Below the pieces are notes generated by a model. That model ran no database searches, was not told where the DNA came from, and saw nothing but the letters and a program-made list of their open reading frames with translations. From positions 1 to 64,000 of IMG/VR virus record IMGVR_UViG_3300030103_005932: a DNA stretch of 64,000 nt, one strand, 5' to 3'. Position 1 is the stretch's first letter. Each line of letters opens with the position of its first letter. The translations under genes were made by a program, and so were the position numbers. This document shows, one piece after another, positions 46,072 to 53,893 of this stretch. The stretch is from a virus.

Positions 46072-47151
46072 ATGGAAAACGTAAGAACGCTTCTTGACGT
46101 CGTTGATGAAGTCAAAAGAGAAGCACCAGAAGACGTGCCAAACTGGACAAAAAGGTACGAAGAAGCAAAAATTAATCTCAACAACAAATTGGAAGAAGGA
46201 TTCAGTCTGCCACTGGGCACTGAAGCACACCCCTTAGAAGATTTCGCATTTAATTACTCTGTGCAGAGAGATGTACGTGCAGGACACGTTATGAATATTA
46301 TGCGGAAGTTTGATCCAAGAGTGTGCTGTCCTGTGTCGGCAGTGAGAAGATCCGATAGCAAAACACTTTACATTTTTGACGGACAACACAGAGCAGTAAG
46401 CCTGGCATTGTTAGGTTTCAAGAGCATTCCGGTTACGATAGTTGAAACCGATGAACCGGCATTTGATGCCATTGCTTTCGAAATAGTAAATGACACAGGT
46501 ATATTAAGGGCAGGTACAGAGGAGATCCATAGAGTCCTATTACACAGATATAAAATGGGCGAAGAAGAAGTTGATAGCAGGCCTTGGATCGCAAGGCAAG
46601 TGCAAGACGCTTTTGATCAAGTTGGCATTGATCTCGAACCAAAAAGGGTAAGAAGCAGTGCAAACAAGAAAGGACCAAATGATCATTATTTTTCACATTT
46701 TGATTATGCCTACAAGGGAATGAAGATGTCCGGAAAGGATGGACTAACCAATGCTTTGAAGGCAATCAAGGAAGTGTTTCCGGACGAGCCAGGTGGAGAG
46801 ATCAATCAAGGTTTGTTTATTGGTCTTATGAAACAGTATGAATTGTCGGCGGGCAGGTTGCACAGGTTGCCGGACGATTGGATGAAACAATTATTGTTGG
46901 CAACTAAATCTGTGTGTGCAAGTGCAACACTAATACACACTGCCAGTAAGAGGCAATGGCAACACGCAAACGGTACTGGATGGGACGCACCTGTGGCAAT
47001 GGCTCATGTTCTGAAAGAGATCTATGAGGCAGAAGTGCCAGAAGGGTTCGAACCAAGTTTCATTCAACAAGTAAATGTTGGACTGAAAGACAGCAATATC
47101 TCACCAGAGTCAGAAGCACAAACAGCCTTCAAGAAATATGTTAATGCTTGA
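46072..47151 (+). CDS. ParB-like (ParB/sulfiredoxin-fold) protein
   Basis: 359 residues from the ATG at 46072, preceded by TTGGAGA. The block YIFDGQHRAVSLALLGF (GQHRxxAL) is the ParB-family nuclease/CTPase signature. An N-terminal helical head (VDEVKREAPEDVPNWTKR) and a long helical C-terminus follow. In phages such proteins may bind DNA, cleave it, or assist segregation. It has its own strong promoter. The dispersed palindromes at 8740-15332 could be its sites, but that is speculation. Confidence 0.65.
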   Translation: MENVRTLLDVVDEVKREAPEDVPNWTKRYEEAKINLNNKLEEGFSLPLGTEAHPLEDFAFNYSVQRDVRAGHVMNIMRKFDPRVCCPVSAVRRSDSKTLYIFDGQHRAVSLALLGFKSIPVTIVETDEPAFDAIAFEIVNDTGILRAGTEEIHRVLLHRYKMGEEEVDSRPWIARQVQDAFDQVGIDLEPKRVRSSANKKGPNDHYFSHFDYAYKGMKMSGKDGLTNALKAIKEVFPDEPGGEINQGLFIGLMKQYELSAGRLHRLPDDWMKQLLLATKSVCASATLIHTASKRQWQHANGTGWDAPVAMAHVLKEIYEAEVPEGFEPSFIQQVNVGLKDSNISPESEAQTAFKKYVNA

Positions 47152-47338
47152 AGAATATGTATATAAGATGAGAGTCACCAAAAACAATAAAACTGAGACT
47201 TGGTGGCTCTGTCTTCCGTTGAACATGATTGATGCAACTGTGCAAGACCATTATGATTGGGGAGCAGATGCAGTTGAATTAGAATTAATGCCAAATATCA
47301 CTAGGGAGCAGTTTCATGATAAACTACCAAAATCTTAA
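47138..47338 (+). CDS. small hypothetical protein
   Basis: 66 residues (64 if started at the ATG at 47144), overlapping the ParB-like gene by 14 bp. Trp-containing N-terminal half, acidic end. No motif recognised. Confidence 0.55.
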   Translation: MLMLEEYVYKMRVTKNNKTETWWLCLPLNMIDATVQDHYDWGADAVELELMPNITREQFHDKLPKS

Positions 47339-47840
47339 AAATATTCCAGAGATAACGTTCAAGTCTAAAACAAAGCCAGCAGTGGCCGAACTATCGAAAT
47401 ACATAGACAGCATGAAATCGGATCTGTTTAATGATGCGTGGAGTCAGGCTACAAAAAAACATATCAAGACATCCTTGACTTTGTACATCAGATCCATGCA
47501 GAAACAATTGGCCCCGATGGGATACCATTATCGTGCAGATGACATAGAAGGCAAACAGCACCTAGAACACGTGATCCCCCAGAACAAAATTATTAACGCA
47601 TATTTGCACGGCTTTATTACTGCCGAGCAGGCCTTACAAATGCCTTTGTGTATTATCAGCGACTCCGATAAACATCTACTAGAAGGTGACTGGCAACAGT
47701 CTGGCAACTGGCAATATCCTTTCCGAAGATATCAATCTGCAGGTTATACTAAAACTATTAGAAGTGTTGATGGACGTGTTATTGACATGCAGAAGCACAC
47801 ACTGGATGGCCATTTCGCTATGCTAGGGATCAAAGCATAA
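47316..47840 (+). CDS. hypothetical protein, weakly HNH-like
   Basis: 174 residues. The centre EGKQHLEHVIPQNKIINAYL has the EHxxPQN arrangement seen in HNH endonucleases, but the later zinc-binding cysteines or histidines are not obvious. Overlaps the previous gene by 23 bp. The nuclease call is tentative. Confidence 0.5.
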   Translation: MINYQNLKNIPEITFKSKTKPAVAELSKYIDSMKSDLFNDAWSQATKKHIKTSLTLYIRSMQKQLAPMGYHYRADDIEGKQHLEHVIPQNKIINAYLHGFITAEQALQMPLCIISDSDKHLLEGDWQQSGNWQYPFRRYQSAGYTKTIRSVDGRVIDMQKHTLDGHFAMLGIKA

Positions 47841-47848
47841 TATAAGTA
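47841..47848 (+). promoter_or_regulatory. T4-type late promoter
   Basis: TATAAGTA (one mismatch), 6 bp before the ATG at 47855, with no ribosome site. Confidence 0.45.
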
Positions 47849-47854
47849 TTCTCG

Positions 47855-48916
47855 ATGATACGTCAAAAACGTCCGACCCAGCAGTACAAATTACTCCAAA
47901 AAGAATATGACGATGTCTATAAGGACATCATGCTGAATGGCTATGATTTCAGTGGACCTTACACAGAAAAGTGCCAAGAAAAACTTAAAGAAATTACAGG
48001 AAGAAAGCATATGTACATGACTATCAGCGGCACCGGTGCCATTACGGCGGCCATATATGCCCTCGACTTATTTGATAAGAAAGTTGCAGTAAGCAGTTGG
48101 AATTATTCGGCCTGCGTTAACCAGTACCAAGCATTTAGCAAACCAGTTTTTGTTGACTGTGATGATAATTTTTTTATAGACATAGAAAAAATACCTTCAG
48201 ACTGTGATGCAGTGATGTTGGTAAATTACTTCGGCAACGTGGTTGACTATGATAAGTTGGCATCTGTGTACAAAGGCAAAGTAGTGGCAGATTGTAGCCA
48301 GGCACTAGGAGCAACCTACAAAGGAAGAACCGACGGATATTTTGGTGATGTCAGCACTTTTGCATTTGGTGGGCAAAAGCCACTAGGAACAAGAGGCTTT
48401 GCAGGTGCAATAGGAACCGACGACGATGACATCGCATATCGAATTGATTGTGTCATCAATCAAGGCAAGGCAGGTGAAAACAGGAACAACAAAACAGAAA
48501 TGTTAGGATTCAGAGGCACACCGCAGGAACTACAATGCGGAATGCTTTATGTTGGTATGAAACACTACAAAGAATGGCAAGAAAAAAGGAAAAAAATTGC
48601 CACACGGATACAAGATGAATTGTCGGATTGCCCATTGCGTTTTATTAAAACAAATTACTGCGACAGCGGATACTTCAAATTGCCGTTTGAATTAGACAAC
48701 AGAGATAAATTTATTGCTTTTATGCATGAGCAAGGAGTTGACGCACAGGTGACATTTCTTGACGACTGGAATGTTGTATTTGGCGATGGTACACCGATGC
48801 CAAACACTCAGAAAATGATATCAAACACAGCAACTTTACCACTTTCACCGTTCTTTTCTGATGAGGAAGTCACTACAATAATTGAAGCAGTGAAAAAATT
48901 TTACAAACAAGGTTGA
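47855..48916 (+). CDS. DegT/DnrJ/EryC1-type sugar aminotransferase
   Basis: 353 residues. PLP-dependent fold with TISGTGAITAAIYALD (phosphate-binding helix), VVADCSQALGA (aspartate for the pyridine nitrogen) and the Schiff-base lysine in FAFGGQKPLG. These enzymes add amino groups to keto sugars in polysaccharide synthesis. Slightly shorter than most (about 370). It would complement the UDP-sugar dehydrogenase and glycosyltransferases of this genome. Confidence 0.8.
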   Translation: MIRQKRPTQQYKLLQKEYDDVYKDIMLNGYDFSGPYTEKCQEKLKEITGRKHMYMTISGTGAITAAIYALDLFDKKVAVSSWNYSACVNQYQAFSKPVFVDCDDNFFIDIEKIPSDCDAVMLVNYFGNVVDYDKLASVYKGKVVADCSQALGATYKGRTDGYFGDVSTFAFGGQKPLGTRGFAGAIGTDDDDIAYRIDCVINQGKAGENRNNKTEMLGFRGTPQELQCGMLYVGMKHYKEWQEKRKKIATRIQDELSDCPLRFIKTNYCDSGYFKLPFELDNRDKFIAFMHEQGVDAQVTFLDDWNVVFGDGTPMPNTQKMISNTATLPLSPFFSDEEVTTIIEAVKKFYKQG

Positions 48917-48940
48917 CTAATAACCAAATTGTAGTATAAT
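48913..48940 (+). promoter_or_regulatory. sigma70-type promoter
   Basis: TTGACT, 16-bp spacer, TATAAT. Transcription should begin near 48947, exactly at the start of the folded leader that follows. Confidence 0.8.
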
Positions 48941-48946
48941 TAGGAC

Positions 48947-49068
48947 AGCGGACCACCAGAGCCGGTAAGGTGCCAGTGCTCATTTGTAAATCTTATTGGA
49001 GACGCTCTACGTCGATGATGGATTATAGCCAAAAGCGGCGAGGCTGGAGTCGATAACGGACTGGTGGT
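48947..49068 (+). ncRNA. candidate structured leader RNA / cis-regulatory element
   Basis: About 122 nt between the promoter and the ATG at 49069, with no coding potential of note. ACCACCAG (48952-48959) pairs with CTGGTGGT (49061-49068), whose last base abuts the ATG, so a closed stem would hide the ribosome site. Inside are GAGC/GCTC, GACG-CTCTA-CGTC, and AGCC/GGCT hairpins, making a multi-branched fold. It resembles a riboswitch or leader regulator in layout, but I match it to no known class. Confidence 0.6.
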
Positions 49069-49611
49069 ATGCTAAACAATATGCCAAGCGATAAAACAAA
49101 AAAATTACTAGAAGGACTAGGCAAAATCACAGATAGCAGTGGTGTTGGCCCTACCAAAGAAGAACCAAAAGTACATTCATTTACAAACAGATTTTACACA
49201 TCCATTTCACCAAGTATCCACGAACTGCCGGCAAAATACAAAAGGGCAAAAAAGAGAAAGGACGAGGATGGAGAAGAATATGTAATGATTGATAGGGTAT
49301 ATGGCAGTATATTTGTTGGGGGTGCAAGGTTATTACAAGCAGACGGTTCAACTTACAAAGGAAAGTTATACACTAAACGGAGATTGATTTCTAACAAAGA
49401 TCCAATGACGAGGGAGAACAAGAGTTTTTACAGTCGATGCACGGTCACTGCAGATGGTAGATGGTTCGACAACGCAGGATTGCCAATAGAGGCTCCAAAA
49501 AATTTAGAGCCAGAAAAGGTTAAGTCCAAGGAAGAAGTAGAAGAAGAACAAAGGATCAAAGCAGAAAAACTAAAAAGGAAAGAAGCCGAGATACTGGCTA
49601 ATTTGAAATGA
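49069..49611 (+). CDS. hypothetical protein with charged C-terminus
   Basis: 180 residues; the ATG at 49081 is an alternative start. Lys/Glu-rich, ending in a helical Lys/Glu stretch (EEQRIKAEKLKRKEAEI). A central block (RKDEDGEEYVMIDRVYGSIF) is probably beta-rich. No family recognised. Preceded by the structured leader at 48947, so it may be controlled at translation. Confidence 0.65.
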   Translation: MLNNMPSDKTKKLLEGLGKITDSSGVGPTKEEPKVHSFTNRFYTSISPSIHELPAKYKRAKKRKDEDGEEYVMIDRVYGSIFVGGARLLQADGSTYKGKLYTKRRLISNKDPMTRENKSFYSRCTVTADGRWFDNAGLPIEAPKNLEPEKVKSKEEVEEEQRIKAEKLKRKEAEILANLK

Positions 49612-49760
49612 CGCCTTTGGCCAAAAAGTTCTTGCCGAGTAAGGATAGATTGGTAAACAATGCTTACCAAATGATGATTACTGCAAAGGACCCATGGTTC
49701 CAGAAATATTGGGAAAAGGTTTACATACACCTTTGCAAACAATATAATAAAATTAACTAA
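49608..49760 (+). CDS. small conserved phage protein
   Basis: 50 residues, ATGA overlap with the previous gene and overlap with the next. LAKKFLPSKDRLVNNAYQMM and WEKVYIHLCKQYNKIN are close to a short protein I recall from T4-like marine phages. Basic and helical. Function unknown. Confidence 0.6.
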   Translation: MTPLAKKFLPSKDRLVNNAYQMMITAKDPWFQKYWEKVYIHLCKQYNKIN

Positions 49761-50332
49761 TGAAAAGAATACTATTAATAGGCGCAACCAGTTTGATCGG
49801 ACAATGTTTGCTCAAAGCAAAAGAACACGACTTTGTTTGCCCGTCTAGGCAGGAACTAGATTTAACTTCGCCTGCAAGTATTGATAACTTCAACTTCAAA
49901 AATTTTGACTGTTTGATATTTGTAGCCGGCGCCGGTATGAGGCATGGACGAAATTTTACATTTGAAGAAGACTGTGTAGATGCCGACTACATAAAAAATA
50001 CCATAGATGTTAATTGCACAGGCGCAACATTGTTGTTGAAACAATATCTAAAACAAAATAAAAAAGGACACGTGGTTGTAATAGGTTCGGTTGTAGTTAA
50101 TGACCTTAAAAATACAAATGTCGTATATGCATCAAGCAAAACTTATTTGGATAGACTGGTAGATCTTTTAGATAACCTTTACAAGGACACCACATTTATC
50201 AAAATAAATCCTGGTGTTTTGGAAAGCAGGACCGAAAATGATTTGCAGAAGTCGATAAAACCAGACACTGTTGCTGATGTAATATGGTCGGCATTAGCAA
50301 AAAATATCAAAAGAATAGACATCCATGAGTAA
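49760..50332 (+). CDS. short-chain dehydrogenase/reductase family protein
   Basis: 190 residues. Rossmann motif GATSLIGQCL (GxxxxxG at 8-14), CLIFVAGAGM (NAG-like motif region), and VYASSKTYLD (YxxxK catalytic pair). SDR enzymes reduce or oxidise small molecules with NAD(P). At 190 residues it is shorter than most (about 250), with a trimmed C-terminal substrate domain. Likely sugar- or metabolite-modifying. Confidence 0.7.
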   Translation: MKRILLIGATSLIGQCLLKAKEHDFVCPSRQELDLTSPASIDNFNFKNFDCLIFVAGAGMRHGRNFTFEEDCVDADYIKNTIDVNCTGATLLLKQYLKQNKKGHVVVIGSVVVNDLKNTNVVYASSKTYLDRLVDLLDNLYKDTTFIKINPGVLESRTENDLQKSIKPDTVADVIWSALAKNIKRIDIHE

Positions 50333-50362
50333 ATCTTTCCAATTTATGGAGTTTTTACCAGG

Positions 50363-50390
50363 TTGACTGTTTACCATTACCTGTTATAAT
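50363..50390 (+). promoter_or_regulatory. sigma70-type promoter
   Basis: TTGACT, 16-bp spacer, perfect TATAAT, then a 20-nt leader with AGGAGA before the ATG at 50416. Confidence 0.85.
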
Positions 50391-50415
50391 AGTGGTAACA
50401 AATAGGAGAAAGAAT

Positions 50416-50772
50416 ATGTACAAATGTTCAGTAAAAGCACAATTGGTTATGGATCAGTTTAGATCTAGATGCCAAGAGGACACGCAGACAAATAACAAAT
50501 GGAGAGGCAGATCAGGCAACTATATGTACATCATGGGCAGAGAAAATGCCGATGGCAAAGCAACAGGTGTTGTACACAAAATTGCAGAAGATGGATCTCA
50601 TAAGTTATGTGGATCTTTCAAGATCATGTCTGATGGTATTATCACGAGATTTACAGGTCTATCAAAGGCTGATTGGAATAATGCGATGAGAAATGCCGAA
50701 GCAGAATATAAGAAGAAATATTCTGATGCAGAAACAGAAACGACAGCAACAGAGCAAAAGGTTGCAGTATAA
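50416..50772 (+). CDS. hypothetical protein
   Basis: 118 residues from the ATG at 50416 behind AGGAGAAAGA. Basic and soluble, with an Ala/Thr/Glu-rich tail. Two cysteines without a clear partner pattern. It has its own strong promoter and is followed by a folded spacer. No family recognised. Confidence 0.65.
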   Translation: MYKCSVKAQLVMDQFRSRCQEDTQTNNKWRGRSGNYMYIMGRENADGKATGVVHKIAEDGSHKLCGSFKIMSDGIITRFTGLSKADWNNAMRNAEAEYKKKYSDAETETTATEQKVAV

Positions 50773-50775
50773 ATT

Positions 50776-50854
50776 AGGGGGACCACAAGTAAGTGGACTC
50801 GAGTATCAAAAGCGCCAAATAGGCCAATGCAATAAAATCTCGGTCCACCTCCCT
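50776..50854 (+). other. long RNA hairpin, possible terminator or processing element
   Basis: AGGGGG (50776) pairs with CTCCCT (50849) and GTGGAC-T-CGAG (50792) with CTCGGTCCAC (50839-50848), giving about 16 pairs with an 11-nt bulge, and a small GCC-AAATA-GGC hairpin in the loop. TTCTT follows the stem. Lies between the stop at 50772 and the ATG at 50866. Confidence 0.5.
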
Positions 50855-50865
50855 TCTTAAAAATT

Positions 50866-51513
50866 ATGAGTAAGAACACATATATAAAATGGATATTTGG
50901 AACACTGGTCGTCAGTGCCATTATAATCGGTGGTGCATTCGTTGGCGGAACATTTTATCCTAATCCATGGACAGTTGAGAAACTAGAAGACCAATTTCAC
51001 AAAAAAGAATTGAGTGAGGTGCATCTTTTGGGTTTGGAAGAACCAGAATTTGAATATGTTGATAAAGAAACATTTTTAGAATCTACGAGGAAGTGTGTAC
51101 AATATTTGAATTACACAACAGATAGATTGAGTAGAGTTCCTACAAGTATCATTATTGCAATGGCAGGTGTTGAATCTGGATGGGGTACAAGTAGGTTCGC
51201 CAAGGAAGGTAATGCACTATTCGGTGTAAGGACCTGGGACCTAAAAAATGTTCCACACATGAAAGCAAAAGGTAATATGGACGCACCGTGGGGTGTTAAG
51301 AAATATATTACAAAATGTAAGTCAGTGAAGGACATGATTGATATTTTAAACAGGCACCCGGCATACAAAGAGTTCAGAAAAGAAAGAGAAAAACAAATAG
51401 ATACCGGTAAATGGGATTATAGAGCATTAATGGTAAGAATGAGTGCATGGAGCACTAATCCTGAATATGCTGAAATAATACTTCAAGCGATAGTTGACAA
51501 TAGACTGCCTTAA
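50866..51513 (+). CDS. membrane-anchored glucosaminidase-type wall hydrolase
   Basis: 215 residues. An N-terminal hydrophobic anchor (about 7-30, FGTLVVSAIIIGGAFVGGTF) is followed by the glucosaminidase/Bax-like domain, with VPTSIIIAMAGVESGWGTSR (catalytic glutamate) and GNALFGVRTW. These enzymes cleave the glycan strand of peptidoglycan. The anchor would put it in the periplasm without a holin (signal-arrest type). Candidate endolysin. No ribosome site precedes the ATG. Confidence 0.8.
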   Translation: MSKNTYIKWIFGTLVVSAIIIGGAFVGGTFYPNPWTVEKLEDQFHKKELSEVHLLGLEEPEFEYVDKETFLESTRKCVQYLNYTTDRLSRVPTSIIIAMAGVESGWGTSRFAKEGNALFGVRTWDLKNVPHMKAKGNMDAPWGVKKYITKCKSVKDMIDILNRHPAYKEFRKEREKQIDTGKWDYRALMVRMSAWSTNPEYAEIILQAIVDNRLP

Positions 51514-51522
51514 ATATATACT
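51494..51522 (+). promoter_or_regulatory. sigma70-type promoter inside a gene end
   Basis: TTGACA, 17-bp spacer, TATACT; the spacer also holds TTAAATA. Transcription would begin about at the ATG at 51529, leaderless. Confidence 0.6.
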
Positions 51523-51528
51523 TTAAGA

Positions 51529-51891
51529 ATGGGATTTATTCAATTGAAACTACCTAAAAGAATAAAACACAAGATAGAAAATTCAAAAAGAAATCGTGAG
51601 GCACAAGCCAACCACGAAGAATGGTTGCAGTCGCAAGGTCTCGACAACTACACACTTAAACAAAGAACAAAGAACTTCAAGGGATATGACATACCCGAGT
51701 ACAAACCAGATCCCAACCATCCTAAGACCGGTGACAAGATTCCGGTCGCTGGCGGCAAAAAACCACAGCCACAGGCTTATTCAGGTGAGAGAAAATTACT
51801 TGGCATAGGTCTTATGCACAAGAGTAATCTTGTTCCTGTTTGGGACGAAGAAGGTGCCAAAGAAATTACTTTGATGAAGGGTAACAAATAG
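51529..51891 (+). CDS. conserved phage protein, YSGERKL/HKSNLVPVWD family (paralogue)
   Basis: 120 residues. The C-terminal block GDKIPVAGGKK, YSGERKLLGIGLMHKSNLVP and VWDEEGAKEI is almost identical to that of the protein at 7404-7700. The N-terminal 50 residues are different and basic (LPKRIKHKIENSKRNREAQ). Role unknown; the duplication across early and late regions suggests two versions of one function. Confidence 0.65.
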   Translation: MGFIQLKLPKRIKHKIENSKRNREAQANHEEWLQSQGLDNYTLKQRTKNFKGYDIPEYKPDPNHPKTGDKIPVAGGKKPQPQAYSGERKLLGIGLMHKSNLVPVWDEEGAKEITLMKGNK

Positions 51892-51893
51892 CA

Positions 51894-51901
51894 TTAAGTA
51901 T
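51894..51901 (+). promoter_or_regulatory. T4-type late promoter-like site
   Basis: TTAAGTAT, 4 bp before the ATG at 51906, with no ribosome site. Confidence 0.4.
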
Positions 51902-51905
51902 TGTC

Positions 51906-52817
51906 ATGCTAGACAATGTCAAAGAAATACATATAGAACCAACCAGCCTCTGTAATGCAGAATGTCCCATGTGTGCAAGGAATGTTTATGGGAAAATGGT
52001 TAATCCATACATTCGACTAAAGAGTCTGCCTTTGCAATGGTTCGAAAAGAATATTACACCCAAACAGATTAAAGCACTTGATAAGGTATTTTTTTGCGGC
52101 AATGTAGGAGATCCTGCTTCGGCACCCGAACTACTCGACATCATCGCCTATTTCAAATCGCACAATTCAAAGTTGGTTGTCGGACTGAATAGTAATGGAG
52201 GATTAAAAACAACGGAGTGGTGGAGTAAATTGGGACGCCTACTAAACGGTGCTTTAGATTATTGTGTGTTCAGTATTGATGGATTGGATGATACCAATCA
52301 TCTATATCGTAGGAATGTTCAATGGCAAAAGGTTATTGAAAATACAAGTGCATTTATTTCAACAGGAGCAAGTGCTCATTGGGATATGTTAGTTTTTGAA
52401 CACAACAAACATCAAGTGAAAGAAGCAAAAGAGCAGGCAGACAAAATGGGATTCACGTGGTTCAGATCAAAGGAAACTGATAGATGGGATACCTACACAA
52501 AGAACTTGGGACTAATGCCAGCAGAAGACTATCAACCTCCATCTTATGGCAGAAATGTTATTTGTGAGAAAGATAGAGATTCTAGTGTGTTCCTTGATTA
52601 CACCGGTAAGTATTGGCCTTGCTGTCACATGGCAGAAGCATATTTGAATAAGGTTGGATTAGAATTACATAGCGATATACGAGATTATGACAACAAAGAA
52701 CTTTTTCGAGAATACAAAGCACGACTGGTCACAGAAACTCCTTTCTACATCTGTCGTCGAGCATGTGGTTCTAAAGGTAAAAAGTCACAATGGAAGAGTG
52801 AGACACAATTAAGATAA
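51906..52817 (+). CDS. radical SAM protein with C-terminal cysteine domain
   Basis: 303 residues. [4Fe-4S] motif CNAECPMC at about 17-24, GNVGDP in the SAM-binding region, and a C-terminal SPASM-like cysteine set (CEKDR, WPCCHM, CRRACGSKG). It is the paralogue of the protein at 17448-18338: SIDGLDDTNHLYRRNVQW is shared. Substrate unknown; the duplication suggests peptide or sugar targets. Confidence 0.8.
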   Translation: MLDNVKEIHIEPTSLCNAECPMCARNVYGKMVNPYIRLKSLPLQWFEKNITPKQIKALDKVFFCGNVGDPASAPELLDIIAYFKSHNSKLVVGLNSNGGLKTTEWWSKLGRLLNGALDYCVFSIDGLDDTNHLYRRNVQWQKVIENTSAFISTGASAHWDMLVFEHNKHQVKEAKEQADKMGFTWFRSKETDRWDTYTKNLGLMPAEDYQPPSYGRNVICEKDRDSSVFLDYTGKYWPCCHMAEAYLNKVGLELHSDIRDYDNKELFREYKARLVTETPFYICRRACGSKGKKSQWKSETQLR

Positions 52818-53107
52818 TGGCCAGAATAGGTAGAAAATCAACTTTGGAATGGATTAAACAGGATTATAGATCAAATCCTAAAAGATTCTTTGCAGAAGTT
52901 ATAGGAATGGCATCAAATGTAATGGCCGCTTTGATCCTGATGTGGTATTCACCAAATCCACCAATGTTTATTGCCTATATTTTTTTCTTGGTTGCAACCT
53001 GTTTTCTAATGTATGGTGCTTTCAGCCGTAAAAGTTTTGGCTTCACCGTGATGTATTTGGTATATTTGGCCATAGACGGCATAGGATTTATCAAAACACT
53101 GCTATAA
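52817..53107 (+). CDS. small membrane protein, three transmembrane helices
   Basis: 96 residues. A basic N-terminus (ARIGRKSTLEWIKQDYRSNP) precedes three hydrophobic helices (about 28-46, 50-68 and 74-92). Overlaps the radical SAM gene at one base. Similar multi-helix proteins in marine T4-like phages have been noted near the PnuC type, but the sequence is too divergent to call. Confidence 0.6.
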   Translation: MARIGRKSTLEWIKQDYRSNPKRFFAEVIGMASNVMAALILMWYSPNPPMFIAYIFFLVATCFLMYGAFSRKSFGFTVMYLVYLAIDGIGFIKTLL

Positions 53108-53147
53108 AAGTCAATAAAATCAACCATTCTAGCAAGATCAACTACGG

Positions 53148-53175
53148 TTGACGTATTTGGAAATTCTGCTATAAT
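53148..53175 (+). promoter_or_regulatory. sigma70-type promoter, leaderless output
   Basis: TTGACG, 16-bp spacer, TATAAT. The ATG at 53182 is where transcription should start. Confidence 0.8.
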
Positions 53176-53181
53176 TGTATT

Positions 53182-53325
53182 ATGATTAGACTAATAATAC
53201 TATTTGCAATCTTCCTTGCGGTATATCCGATGATAGGTGACGGTTGGGCACAGTTCAGCAATGACTTTAATGTTGCTGGAGTATCTAACTTCATATCAGA
53301 GCAGTTTGCAAAACTTAACAAATAA
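53182..53325 (+). CDS. small exported peptide
   Basis: 47 residues. A signal-like N-terminus (IRLIILFAIFLAVYPMIGDG) and AQ at the predicted cleavage site leave about 25 polar residues. No ribosome site. First gene of an envelope-directed cluster with the lipoprotein and two exported proteins. Function unknown. Confidence 0.55.
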   Translation: MIRLIILFAIFLAVYPMIGDGWAQFSNDFNVAGVSNFISEQFAKLNK

Positions 53326-53332
53326 GGACAAC

Positions 53333-53890
53333 ATGAAAAACATAAGCAAATTATTTCTTATACTTTTCGCAGGTTTACTTGTTGCACAATGTTCTACGTA
53401 TTCGATGAAGTCGGATATGACAAAAAACGGTGTGATCAACAAAGTACCTAAATGGTATGTGAAATATCCACACACAACTAAAAAATATTATCAAGAGGCG
53501 GCATCGGCTGTATCTCCTGATCTTGAGTTGGCTGTGAAGAAGGCTACACTATTGGCTAAAGGTAAATTGGCTGATAGGATTAATGGTGAGATGAACAACA
53601 GGACCACTATTAATAAAAACGAAGCAGGTACTAACGAGTCAATGACGGTGACTGCACAATCGCAGGACGTTGTTGTCAATGTGATCAATGACACACTTGT
53701 GACACACTACGAAGTGGACAGACAAGTTATCTACACTACCAAGAATAAATCCTACAGGGTTTATGTAATGGTTAGAATAGGTAAGGACCATGTGGCCACT
53801 ATTGTATCAGAGATCAAACAATTGAAGATGGCGGCAACAATGAGTACCGAGACTATCGACAAAGCGGCAGACAAAGTATTGAACCAATAG
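53333..53890 (+). CDS. LPP20-type outer-membrane lipoprotein
   Basis: 185 residues from the ATG at 53333. A lipobox LLVAQC with the lipid-attaching cysteine at 20 follows a basic-hydrophobic signal. The mature part (YYQEAASAVSPDLELAVKKA followed by LAKGKLADRI) matches LPP20-like lipoproteins, in which A/S-S-A..D precedes a long helix. Probably anchored in the outer membrane. The phage would place its own lipoprotein in the host surface, perhaps for superinfection exclusion (inference). Confidence 0.7.
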   Translation: MKNISKLFLILFAGLLVAQCSTYSMKSDMTKNGVINKVPKWYVKYPHTTKKYYQEAASAVSPDLELAVKKATLLAKGKLADRINGEMNNRTTINKNEAGTNESMTVTAQSQDVVVNVINDTLVTHYEVDRQVIYTTKNKSYRVYVMVRIGKDHVATIVSEIKQLKMAATMSTETIDKAADKVLNQ

Positions 53891-53893
53891 GCT

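Noticed and set aside
50776-50854. tRNA at this 77-nt folded stretch
   Set aside because: Length is right, but there is no seven-base acceptor pairing, no T-loop and no anticodon arm.
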